49,853 bases of DNA. Source: Gryllotalpicola ginsengisoli DSM 22003. Lineage in GTDB: Bacteria > Actinomycetota > Actinomycetes > Actinomycetales > Microbacteriaceae. The position numbers and the translations under genes are program-made. A model generated the notes under the pieces. It made no database searches and was not told the origin of the DNA. It saw nothing but the letters and a program-made list of their open reading frames with translations. The DNA lies in assembly GCF_000419445.1 (NCBI RefSeq), contig NZ_AULK01000011.1:1-49853 (forward strand), read 5' to 3'. Positions 24,739-31,563 of the stretch are shown here, in pieces (the stretch's first letter is position 1; every line of letters starts with the position of its first letter).

Positions 24739-24764
24739 GGGCGGCCCCGGCCGTGGGGCCGCCC
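24739..24764 (+). terminator. GC-rich hairpin between coupling protein and SSB
   Basis: GGGCGGCCCC (24739-24748) pairs with GGGGCCGCCC (24755-24764) around a 6-base loop, only 6 bp after the coupling protein stop. No T-run follows, so it may act as a partial terminator or an mRNA stabiliser that lowers expression of downstream genes. Confidence 0.55.
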
Positions 24765-24790
24765 ATCGATGTCAGAAAGAGGACAGTCCG

Positions 24791-25246
24791 ATGGCTCTCC
24801 ACACGCAGGAATCCCTCTCCGGGTTCATCGCCTCCGACCCACAGCTCACCTACACCGAGCGCGGCGACGCCCGCCTGTACGTCAAGATCGGCCAGGAACA
24901 CTACCGCCGTGAGGACGACGGGTCGTTCACGCAGACCGAGACAACCTTCCACGACCTCGTCGCGTTCAGCAAGACCGCTGAACGCGCCCACGCTCGCCTC
25001 GCCAAGGGCGACAAGTTCGTCGCCGAGGGCTACGTCCGCGAATACGACCGGACCACCCCCGACGGTGAGGTCGTCAAGGCTGAGGAGTTCGTGGCGAAGA
25101 AGCTCGGCCACGACCTCGCCCGCACCCGCTACGAGGTCGACCGGACCCGCCGTCAGGCCGCCGTCGCGCAGGAGGCCGCGGGTCAGTCGGTCGATGCCGA
25201 GGCGCGCCGCGAAGCCAGCAGCACCGCACCAGCGCTCGGACTCTGA
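24791..25246 (+). CDS. ssb: Single-stranded DNA-binding protein, ICE-borne
   Basis: This protein of 151 residues has an OB-fold (residues about 5-110: LSGFIASDPQLTYTERGDARLYVKI, FHDLVAFSKTAERAHARLAKGD, YVREYDR). It lacks the acidic tail DDDIPF of chromosomal SSB, ending instead in an Ala/Arg-rich stretch. The ATG follows GAAAGAGGACAG. Such SSB proteins protect the transferred strand. It follows the coupling gene after a hairpin. Confidence 0.85.
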   Translation: MALHTQESLSGFIASDPQLTYTERGDARLYVKIGQEHYRREDDGSFTQTETTFHDLVAFSKTAERAHARLAKGDKFVAEGYVREYDRTTPDGEVVKAEEFVAKKLGHDLARTRYEVDRTRRQAAVAQEAAGQSVDAEARREASSTAPALGL

Positions 25247-25252
25247 CCGGCG

Positions 25253-25834
25253 GTGACCACAATGAACGAGAACGACACCGCCCCCGAGGCCGACGAGCCT
25301 GACCTCGATGAGACGCCCGAGGAGTTCGACGGGCCGCTGATCCCGGAGCCGCCGCACCCGATCAACTGGAACCTGCTGACCGCCGACGAGGCCGAAGCCG
25401 AGTGGCTGGAGCTCAACAAGTGGGTCAACTGGCTCCGCACGACATATGGTCTGCCCGCATCGGTGGTGCCGCCGTTCTGGCACCGCCACCCCGAACTCGT
25501 CTGGGAGCTCTCGGCCCTGCACCTGCACTGGCTGGCCGCCTACGACAGCGAGCAGAACGCGTCCGCGCCGCTGGGCTGGCACCGCGACTTCGCCGACGCC
25601 AGACAGCGGCTCAGGGATTGGGTCGCCGCCTGCGGCACTCGGCTCGACCGCGACCGCCCCACCCGGCAGACCGTCTGGCCCGGCGAGGATCCGGCAGAGC
25701 CCGTCGAGGACCGGATCATCGCCAACCGCGACGAGGACTTCGTGCAGTTCGTCCTCGACGACGTCGCCGCCCGCAAGCAGGCCGAGGACGAGTTCTACGC
25801 CGGCCTTGACCCCGCCACCGGGGAGCTGCCATGA
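25253..25834 (+). CDS. DUF4913-type hypothetical protein
   Basis: The protein (193 residues) contains the DUF4913-like motif WVNWLRTTYGLPASVVPPFWHRH, then ELSALHLHWLAAYD (about 65-105). It has an acidic N-terminus and an acidic C-terminal helix. DUF4913 proteins are common in actinobacterial mobile elements, function unknown. The GTG at 25253 or ATG at 25262 could be the start. It overlaps the excisionase gene by 4 bp. Confidence 0.7.
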   Translation: MTTMNENDTAPEADEPDLDETPEEFDGPLIPEPPHPINWNLLTADEAEAEWLELNKWVNWLRTTYGLPASVVPPFWHRHPELVWELSALHLHWLAAYDSEQNASAPLGWHRDFADARQRLRDWVAACGTRLDRDRPTRQTVWPGEDPAEPVEDRIIANRDEDFVQFVLDDVAARKQAEDEFYAGLDPATGELP

Positions 25835-26046
25835 ACGAACCGGAATTGACGGTCACGGTGTCACCGCTGATGGACAGCCGCGAGATCGCCGCCTACCTCA
25901 AAGTGTCGGAGTCGACGCTGTCCCGATGGCGGTCAGCCGGGCAGGGGCCGCCGTTCCTGCGATTGGGCGGTATCGCGCGATACCGGATCGAGGCAGTCGA
26001 CGCGTGGCTGGCCGGTCTGGAACACGACGATGCCGCGGAAGGCTGA
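25831..26046 (+). CDS. xis: Excisionase-like MerR-type helix-turn-helix protein
   Basis: This 71-residue winged-helix protein has the excisionase pattern SREIAAYLKVSESTLSRWR, then GPPFLRLGGIARYRIEAVDAWL. It overlaps the integrase start (26030 against 26046), the standard xis-int arrangement. It probably bends the attachment DNA and biases the integrase to excision. The start ATG overlaps the previous stop (ATGA). Confidence 0.86.
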   Translation: MNEPELTVTVSPLMDSREIAAYLKVSESTLSRWRSAGQGPPFLRLGGIARYRIEAVDAWLAGLEHDDAAEG

Positions 26047-27256
26047 GCCTCTCCCGCAAGCACAGCCCAAGCCCGTCCCTCCGGTCGGCGTGAAGATCTC
26101 CACCGACCTCGAACGCCGCTCCTACGGCATCCGAGCCCGCGCCCGCTGGACCGATCCCATCAGCAAGCGCCGCATCACCCGTTCGGAGATCGTCCCGGAC
26201 GAGGCTGCCGCGCACAGGTTCTTCGAGTCGCTGCGGCAGTCCTCCGTGAAGGGAATGGACGTGTCCATGACGCTCACCGAGTTCGTCACCGCGATCGGCG
26301 ACCGGTGGGCGCGGGGGCTGGACCCGACCTCCACCGGGGAGACCTACGGGTACGGGCTCAAGCTCCGCGTGCTGCCCGCCCTCGGGCACCTGCCCGTGAC
26401 ACAGATCACCGCAGGCATGATCGACCGCACGATCGACGCCTGGGAGAAACGCCACGGGGCGTCAACGATCAAGAACTCCATCGCCCCGCTCGTGCGCGTC
26501 CTCGACGAGGCAGTCCGCGACGGGCTCATCCCGATCAACCCTGCGAAGAACCGCGCCAAGCGCAGCCTGAACCGCAACGCCTTCCGAACCCAGCCCGCCG
26601 AGCAAGCCTCGCCCCGCGCGCACGCCATCCCCGACATGGGCACCCTGACAAAGCTCGCGGACGCCTGCGGAAAGATCCACCAGTCCTACTCGGACTTCGT
26701 GATGCTCGCCGCGCTCCTCGCCGCGCGTTCCTCCGAAGTGTCAGGCCTGCAGGCCGGCGACGTCCGCTTCGACAAGAACATCGTCGTCATCGCCCGGCAG
26801 ACCTACCCCGGCAAGGGCGGCCTCGTCACCAAACAGACCAAGGGCCGCAAGGAGCGACGCGTCCCGATCCTCGACCCGCTGCGGCCGATCCTCGAACGGC
26901 TCACCGAAGGCAAGCAGCCGGAAGAGCGTCTGCTCGTCGGCCCGAAAGGCGGCGCGCTCACCACCGCCACCGTCAGGGACGCCACGAACTGGGACCAGAT
27001 CGTCAAGGATCTCGGGCTGCCCGATCTCACCCGCCACGGGCTCCGCCACACCGGAGCCACCTGGATGGCCGACGCTGGCATCCCGCTGCACGTCCTCCAG
27101 GACATCCTCGGCCACGCTTCCGTCGAGACAACCCGCGGATACCTCCACCCCGACGACCGCCACCTGGCCTCCGCCGCGGAGCAGGCCAACGCCTTCCTCG
27201 CCCGATCCGCCAAAGCCAGCGGGACCGGTCGGCGCGGGGCGTCGAGGTCCCTGTGA
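26030..27256 (+). CDS. int: Tyrosine recombinase (site-specific integrase)
   Basis: This phage-type integrase is 408 residues. An N-terminal AP2-like arm-binding region (residues 20-70, GIRARARWTDPIS) and a core-binding SAM-like domain (75-175) precede the catalytic domain. Catalytic residues are R233 (AARSSEVSGL), H336 and R339 (HGLRHTGATW), H362 (LGHAS) and Y371 (TTRGYLH). A Lys in TKQTKGRKERRVPI should be the beta-2/3 lysine. It lies 210 bp from a tRNA-Pro gene, the probable integration site. Confidence 0.92.
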   Translation: MPRKAEPLPQAQPKPVPPVGVKISTDLERRSYGIRARARWTDPISKRRITRSEIVPDEAAAHRFFESLRQSSVKGMDVSMTLTEFVTAIGDRWARGLDPTSTGETYGYGLKLRVLPALGHLPVTQITAGMIDRTIDAWEKRHGASTIKNSIAPLVRVLDEAVRDGLIPINPAKNRAKRSLNRNAFRTQPAEQASPRAHAIPDMGTLTKLADACGKIHQSYSDFVMLAALLAARSSEVSGLQAGDVRFDKNIVVIARQTYPGKGGLVTKQTKGRKERRVPILDPLRPILERLTEGKQPEERLLVGPKGGALTTATVRDATNWDQIVKDLGLPDLTRHGLRHTGATWMADAGIPLHVLQDILGHASVETTRGYLHPDDRHLASAAEQANAFLARSAKASGTGRRGASRSL

Positions 27257-27427
27257 CCGGGAGCCCGGAGCCCGGATCAGGCGCTCTGGTCCCCTTTTGG
27301 TCCCCTTATCCACAGGCGACGAACTCCAGAGAGCCAGATCCGCCCTCCGGCCCCTCGGAGCCAGCATCAGCACCTCGGCGAGGGGACCAGAGGGGGACCA
27401 ACGAAAACCCGTCACCAGACATGACGA

Positions 27428-27462
27428 AGCCCCGATGAAAATGGCTTCTCATCAGGGCTTTT
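27428..27462 (+). terminator. Rho-independent terminator after integrase
   Basis: AGCCCCGATGA (27428-27438) pairs with TCATCAGGGCT (27449-27459), one C/A mismatch in 11 bp, and TTTT follows on the plus strand. It ends the integrase operon. It also lies just past the 3' end of the minus-strand tRNA, so it could act on both strands, although no T-run follows in that direction. Confidence 0.75.
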
Positions 27463-27465
27463 CCG

Positions 27466-27539
27466 TCGGGATGACAGGATTTGAACCTGCGACCCCCTGA
27501 CCCCCAGTCAGGTGCGCTACCAAGCTGCGCCACATCCCG
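27466..27539 (-). tRNA. tRNA-Pro (anticodon GGG), complete copy
   Basis: A full cloverleaf is readable on the minus strand. The acceptor stem is CGGGATG/CATCCCG, followed by a D-arm containing AGCTTGGTAGCGC, and then a CCTGA/TCAGG anticodon stem with loop CTGGGGG. That loop places anticodon GGG at 27505-27503. A T-arm with GCAGG TTCAAAT CCTGT and discriminator A at 27466 complete it. CCA is not encoded. It lies on the element side of the direct repeats, so it may be carried by the ICE. Confidence 0.92.
27498..27523. repeat. 26-bp att-like direct repeat, element copy
   Basis: This segment of the complete tRNA-Pro (D-arm to anticodon loop, starting TGACCCCCAGTCAGG) is repeated identically at 27588-27613, 90 bp away. 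Such identity blocks are the usual crossover cores of tyrosine integrases that use tRNA genes. Confidence 0.75.
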
Positions 27540-27582
27540 TGGCATCAATATTCAGTTCTTCGGGCCGACCGGAGCGGGTAAA

Positions 27583-27629
27583 CCCCTTGACCCCCAGTCA
27601 GGTGCGCTACCAAACTGCGCCACAGCCCG
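27583..27629 (-). pseudogene. tRNA-Pro 5' half, truncated
   Basis: From 27629 downward this reads as a tRNA-Pro: acceptor strand CGGGCTG, a D-arm like that of the complete copy, and the anticodon stem and loop including GGG. After the anticodon arm it departs from the tRNA, so the variable loop, T-arm and 3' acceptor strand are missing. The acceptor strand differs from that of the complete copy (CGGGCTG against CGGGATG), so it is not a simple duplication. It is probably the host tRNA gene split by integration. Confidence 0.75.
27588..27613. repeat. 26-bp att-like direct repeat, chromosomal copy
   Basis: This copy is identical to 27498-27523 and lies in the truncated tRNA-Pro. It probably represents the chromosomal half-site (attR or attL) where the element joins the host. 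The partner site at the far end of the ICE is outside the window. Confidence 0.7.
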
Positions 27630-27723
27630 TCGCCCGCGGCGCTCGCGCCCGGACAACCTGATCATCATAACGTGCGGCGCGGGTGGCCGACGAATCGGCC
27701 CGGTGCCGCGGCCGCGGCATCCG

Positions 27724-28218
27724 TCACACCTGCGCCAACGCGGTCAGCGCGTCGCCGTCGACGCGCATCACGTCGATCTCGTCGAGCTCGCGCGCGCCCA
27801 TCTTCTTGTAGAGACGGATGGCCCGGTCATTGGTCCGAAGCACCCACCACTCGAACCGGCCGCAGCCCCGCTCGATGGCGAGCCGCGCGAGGTGGCCGAG
27901 CAGCGACCGCCCGACTCCGCCGCTGCGGTGCTCGGGCGCGACGTACAGGTCTTCGAGGTGCAGGGTCGGCCGCCCGACGACGGTGCTGTAGGCGAAGTAG
28001 TAGACGGCGAAGCCGATCGGCCGGCCGCCCCTCTCGGCGATCACGGCATCGGCGACGGGCCGGGCGCCGAAGAGCGCCTCCCGCAGATCCTCGGAGGTGG
28101 CGACGACGTCGTCCGGGAAGTCCTCGTCGTGCGCGAGGGAGACGACGAAGTCGTGCAGCTGCTCCACGTCGTCCTCGGTCGCCGGGCGGAAGGTCACTGG
28201 GGTGATGGCATCCGTCAT
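27724..28218 (-). CDS. GNAT-family N-acetyltransferase
   Basis: The protein (164 residues) has the full GNAT fold: VTFRPATEDDVEQLHDFVVS at the start, then LHLEDLYVAPEHRSGGVGRSLLGHL. The acetyl-CoA-binding motif is RSGGVG, and the family helix RAIRLYKKMGA follows. It transfers an acetyl group from acetyl-CoA to an unknown small molecule or protein. The ATG at 28218 is chosen because AGGG lies 10-13 bp before it; an ATG two codons upstream is too close to that site. It is the first clear chromosomal gene after the ICE. Confidence 0.88.
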   Translation of the reverse strand: MTDAITPVTFRPATEDDVEQLHDFVVSLAHDEDFPDDVVATSEDLREALFGARPVADAVIAERGGRPIGFAVYYFAYSTVVGRPTLHLEDLYVAPEHRSGGVGRSLLGHLARLAIERGCGRFEWWVLRTNDRAIRLYKKMGARELDEIDVMRVDGDALTALAQV

Positions 28219-28258
28219 GTGCATCGACCCTACCGGGCGCGGATGTGCGCGGCATCCG

Positions 28259-29305
28259 CTAACGGCGGCCGGCGTCCCGCTCCAGCGCACCGACCCGCGG
28301 TGCGGCCGTGGTCTCGCGCACCACCAGCTCGACGGGGAGAGGCCCGGGGTTCGGCCGCGGGCCGCGGCCCTCCATCAGGCCGAGCAGCAGTTCGGCGGCC
28401 GCGCGCCCCGATTCCTCGAACGGCTGCCGCACCGTGGTCAGGCCGAGCCCCGCAGCGAGCGGCCCGTCGTCGTAGCCGACCAGCGACAGCTCGTCGGGCA
28501 CGCGCACGCCGGCCCGGCGCAGGGCGACGAGCGTGCGGGAGGCGAGCTCGTCGTGGCTGGCGAACACCGCCGTGGCGCCGGTAGCGAGCACCGACGCGGC
28601 GAGCGCGTCATCGGATGCGGCATCCGTCGGCGCCTCGACCGGCACGACACCCCCCGGCCGCCCCGCGCTCTCGAAGGCGCCGATCAGTCCGCCGGCGCGC
28701 TCCATACCGGCCGACACGTAGTCGAGGGAGCGCTGCGGGTCGTGCACGAAGGCGACCTTCTCGTGCCCGAGCTCGAGCAGGTGCCGTGCCACCAGCCGCC
28801 CGCCCTCGTGGTCGTCGACGAGCACCGACGGGGTCTGCGGGTCGCTCGCGTCGAGCAGCACCACCGGAGGACCCCAATCGGCGAGCTTGGCCCCGCCCTC
28901 GCGCGACAGCGGCACGCCCATGACGATGATCCCGTCGACGCCGGCGCGGATGGGCAGCGCGTCGAGCAGCGGCGCCTCGGCGCTCTGGGCGGACTCGAGG
29001 TCGTACACCATCACGTCGATGCCGGTGTCGCGCAGCCGGTCGAGGATGCCGGTGAGTCGGCGGGAGTAGCTCGAGTAGCTCGTGAACGGCGCGGCGACGG
29101 CGATGCCGACCGGCCGCCCTCCGGTGCGTGCGCGCCAGGCGCCATCGGGGCGGTACCCGAGCGCCCTGGCGACCTCGACGATCTTCTTGCGGGTCGACTC
29201 GCTCACGCGGTGGGGGTGGTTGATGGCGAGGCTGACCGTCGAGATGCTGACCCCGGCGCGCTCGGCGATCGTGTAGATCGTCGCGCGGGAGCTGTTCCCG
29301 GCCAC
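28259..29305 (-). CDS. LacI-family transcriptional repressor
   Basis: The protein (348 residues) has an N-terminal LacI HTH (TIYTIAERAGVSISTVSLAI, then NHPHRVSESTRKKIVEVARA) with the hinge. A periplasmic-binding-protein-like effector domain covers about 65-340 (GIIVMGVPLSREGG, VLVDDHEGGRLVARHLLELG, LSLVGYDDGPLAAGLGLTTV). The GTG start follows AAAGGAGG. It is divergent from a hydrolase gene whose upstream region carries a 14-bp palindrome also found before a second hydrolase. It therefore probably represses a catabolic locus of three hydrolases and a transporter; the inducer is unknown. Confidence 0.92.
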   Translation of the reverse strand: MAGNSSRATIYTIAERAGVSISTVSLAINHPHRVSESTRKKIVEVARALGYRPDGAWRARTGGRPVGIAVAAPFTSYSSYSRRLTGILDRLRDTGIDVMVYDLESAQSAEAPLLDALPIRAGVDGIIVMGVPLSREGGAKLADWGPPVVLLDASDPQTPSVLVDDHEGGRLVARHLLELGHEKVAFVHDPQRSLDYVSAGMERAGGLIGAFESAGRPGGVVPVEAPTDAASDDALAASVLATGATAVFASHDELASRTLVALRRAGVRVPDELSLVGYDDGPLAAGLGLTTVRQPFEESGRAAAELLLGLMEGRGPRPNPGPLPVELVVRETTAAPRVGALERDAGRR

Positions 29306-29353
29306 CGGCGCCTCCTTTCCCGCAAGGCCGAGACTACACTCGGCAGCGGCTGC

Positions 29354-29367
29354 TCGAAGTACTTCGA
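29354..29367. promoter_or_regulatory. Candidate LacI-family operator 1
   Basis: The perfect palindrome TCGAAGTACTTCGA lies in the divergent region between the LacI-family gene and the first hydrolase, 39 bp before the hydrolase ATG. The same 14 bp occurs at 30465-30478. Both copies sit right before hydrolase genes, which supports a shared regulator. Confidence 0.75.
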
Positions 29368-29405
29368 ACGGCACCGTATGCCAGCCGACTCGACGAGGAG
29401 TCCAG

Positions 29406-30416
29406 ATGCCCCGCGCCGCCCGCGTCAACCCGCTCACCGACCCGTTCATCGTGGCCGCGAACCGGCTGCTCTCCGATCTGGCCCGGCCGCAGCCGAAGGA
29501 TCCCGTGGCGCGGCGCCGCCAGGCCGCCGAGCTCAGCGAGCAGTCGGTGCGCCGGCTCGGAATCGAGCGCGCCGAGGTCGCGACCGAGGACCACGTGATC
29601 CCGGTGCCGGGCCACCCGGATGCGCGGCTGCGCGTCTACTGGCCGACGGCCGTGCGCCCCGAGCCCGGGGCCGGGCTGCCCGTGCTCGTCTACTTCTTCG
29701 GCGGCGGCTGGACGATCGGCGGCATCGACGACGTCGGCTGGGATGCGACCGAGCGGCGCCGCGCGGTCGCATCCGGCGCCATCATCGTGGCGGGCGAATA
29801 CTCGCTCGCGCCCGAAGTGCGCTTCCCCGCCCAGCCCGAGCAGTGCTGGTCGGTGCTGGAGTGGGCGCACCGGCACGCCGTCGAGCTCGGCGGCGATCCG
29901 GAGCGCCTCGCGATCGGCGGGGCCTCCTCCGGCGGCAATCTCGCCGCGGCGGCCACACTGCTCAACCGGCAGCGCGCCGACCTGCCCATCCGGCTGCAGC
30001 TGCTCGAGGCCCCCGCGGTCGACCTCACGATGAAGCACGCCGACACCCGCGGGCTCAAGATCGGAGTGCCGGACGCGATCCTGCGCCGCCTCGGCGGCAT
30101 GCTGGTCGACCAGTACCTGGGCAAGGGCAACAAGCGCGCCCGCCTCGACCCGATCGCCTCTCCCCTGCGGGCGCCGTCGCACGCCGGGCTGCCCGAGGCG
30201 ATCATCTACACCGCCGAGCTCGACCCGCTGCGCGGCGACGGCGAGGCGTACTTCCGCGCCCTCGCCGCCGCCGGGGTGAAGGCCACCTGCGTGCGCTACA
30301 TCGGCCAGACCCACACCTCCGGCGGGCTGATCGGGCACGTGCCGGCCGCCGACCACCTCGAGCGCGACGTCGTCACCGCGCTGCGCTCGCTGGCGGCAGC
30401 CCCGGCCCGGGTGTGA
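29406..30416 (+). CDS. Alpha/beta hydrolase, HSL-type (hydrolase 1)
   Basis: The 336-residue enzyme belongs to the hormone-sensitive lipase (bHSL, family IV) group. The usual HGGG oxyanion motif is replaced by FGGGW (residues 98-102), and the nucleophile elbow is GASSG, with S174. The acid is in YTAELDPLRGDGEAYF and the His is in GQTHTSGG near the end. It probably hydrolyses a carboxyl ester or lactone in the cytoplasm. ATG at 29406 follows GAGGAG. A 14-bp palindrome lies upstream. It is most similar to hydrolase 3 by motif (both have FFGG and SSGGN). Confidence 0.85.
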   Translation: MPRAARVNPLTDPFIVAANRLLSDLARPQPKDPVARRRQAAELSEQSVRRLGIERAEVATEDHVIPVPGHPDARLRVYWPTAVRPEPGAGLPVLVYFFGGGWTIGGIDDVGWDATERRRAVASGAIIVAGEYSLAPEVRFPAQPEQCWSVLEWAHRHAVELGGDPERLAIGGASSGGNLAAAATLLNRQRADLPIRLQLLEAPAVDLTMKHADTRGLKIGVPDAILRRLGGMLVDQYLGKGNKRARLDPIASPLRAPSHAGLPEAIIYTAELDPLRGDGEAYFRALAAAGVKATCVRYIGQTHTSGGLIGHVPAADHLERDVVTALRSLAAAPARV

Positions 30417-30464
30417 GCGCGCTCTTCCGGTCGCGCCCGCGATGCGCTAACGTCCACCCCGTCA

Positions 30465-30478
30465 TCGAAGTACTTCGA
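30465..30478. promoter_or_regulatory. Candidate LacI-family operator 2
   Basis: TCGAAGTACTTCGA, identical to 29354-29367, is located 47 bp before the second hydrolase ATG in the 109-bp gap between hydrolases 1 and 2. It implies a second regulated promoter, or a second site for loop formation with operator 1, 1111 bp away. Confidence 0.75.
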
Positions 30479-30525
30479 CGGCGCGCCCGACCAGGCCGCC
30501 GAGCCCGACGGATTCAAAGGAGAAC

Positions 30526-31563
30526 ATGAGCGAGCACACGACCGAGGCCGCCCCGGCCGCCCACGCCGGGCTGCGGCTCGAGCCCGGCGTCCTCGACTGG
30601 CTCTCCCGCATCGACGAGCTCATCGCCGCGGACGCCCGGTTCCGCTCCCCCGACCTCGCCGAGCAGCGCGCCGCCGCCCTCGACCTCTCCGACGCCCTCG
30701 CCCGTGACTTCACCGCGCCGGCGCCCACGGGCGTGAGCATCGACGAGCTCGAGCTCGACTCCGGTGAACGGATGCTTCGCCTCCGCCGCTACCGACCCGC
30801 CGCACTCCCCTCGGGCCCGGCCCCCACGCAGGTGTTCCTGCACGGCGGCGGCTTCGTGAAGGGCTCTCCCCGCGAGCTGCAGAACGATCGCATCCTCGCC
30901 GCCCGAGCAAGCGAGGCAGGAGTCCAGATCCTCTCGCTGACCTACCGGCTGGCGCCCGAGCATCCGTACCCGGCGGCGCGCGACGACCTGACCCTCGCGC
31001 TCGAGGCGATCCTCGCCGACCCGGCCGCCCTCGGCGTCGACGCGCGCCGCCTCGGGGTGGGCGGCAACTCGGCCGGCGCCTCGATCGCCGCCTCGGCCGC
31101 CCTGAAGTGGTGCGCGGAGGGACGGGCGCCGCTCGCCCACCTCTGCCTCGAGGTTCCGGCGGTCGCAATCCGGGACTTCGGTGAGTCGTACCGGCTCTAC
31201 GGCAGCGGCTTCGGGCTCGACGACATCGACCAGCTCACCGCGCTCATCCTGCCCCCGGGCGCCGCCGACGAGTACGCCTCGCCGCTGGCTTATCTGCGCG
31301 GGCGGCGGCAGCCGGTTCCCGGCTTCCCGCCGGCGCTCGTGATGACCGCCGAGTACGACCCGCTGCGCGACACCGGCGAGGCCTTCGCCCACGAACTCGA
31401 GCGCCTCGGGCACGCCGTCACGCTGTACCGCGGCGAGGGTCAGCTGCACGGCTCCTCGAGCCTCAGCGCCCGCACCGACGGCGCCCGGCTCTGGCAGCGC
31501 CATTGCGCCGACGCCCTGCGCGTCGCGTACGCCACCGACGAGGAGGGCGAGCATGCCGCTTGA
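30526..31563 (+). CDS. Alpha/beta hydrolase, HSL-type (hydrolase 2)
   Basis: The protein is 345 residues. It has the canonical oxyanion motif HGGGF (in VFLHGGGFVKGSPREL), the nucleophile GGNSAGAS with S182, the acid in MTAEYDPLRDTGEAF, and the His in GEGQLHGS. The cap-like N-terminal region of 90 residues fits HSL esterases. ATG follows AAAGGAGAAC. Its 3' end overlaps hydrolase 3 by 11 bp, so both are one transcript, presumably from the promoter at operator 2. Confidence 0.88.
   Translation: MSEHTTEAAPAAHAGLRLEPGVLDWLSRIDELIAADARFRSPDLAEQRAAALDLSDALARDFTAPAPTGVSIDELELDSGERMLRLRRYRPAALPSGPAPTQVFLHGGGFVKGSPRELQNDRILAARASEAGVQILSLTYRLAPEHPYPAARDDLTLALEAILADPAALGVDARRLGVGGNSAGASIAASAALKWCAEGRAPLAHLCLEVPAVAIRDFGESYRLYGSGFGLDDIDQLTALILPPGAADEYASPLAYLRGRRQPVPGFPPALVMTAEYDPLRDTGEAFAHELERLGHAVTLYRGEGQLHGSSSLSARTDGARLWQRHCADALRVAYATDEEGEHAA

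Larger units (their letters stand above)
4007..27613 (+). mobile_element. Integrative conjugative element (T4SS type), right portion
   Basis: A plus-strand gene train combines antirestriction, primase, ParB-like, cell-wall hydrolase, VirB6-, VirB4- and VirD4-like proteins and SSB. It ends with an excisionase and a tyrosine integrase immediately before a tRNA-Pro gene. The right boundary is placed at the 26-bp att-like direct repeat inside a truncated tRNA (27588-27613). The left boundary is not visible: no matching tRNA 3' half occurs at 1-4007, so the nitrilase and ISL3 regions may also belong to the element. A foreign block at 11352-16689 interrupts the module. No relaxase gene is recognisable in the window. 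Confidence 0.85.

Noticed and set aside
27583-27629. Second functional tRNA-Pro
   Set aside because: Only the 5' half is present; there is no T-arm or 3' acceptor strand downstream.
28097-30529. 810-codon plus-strand frame across the GNAT, LacI and hydrolase region
   Set aside because: It overlaps three well-supported genes in other frames and has no recognisable domain.
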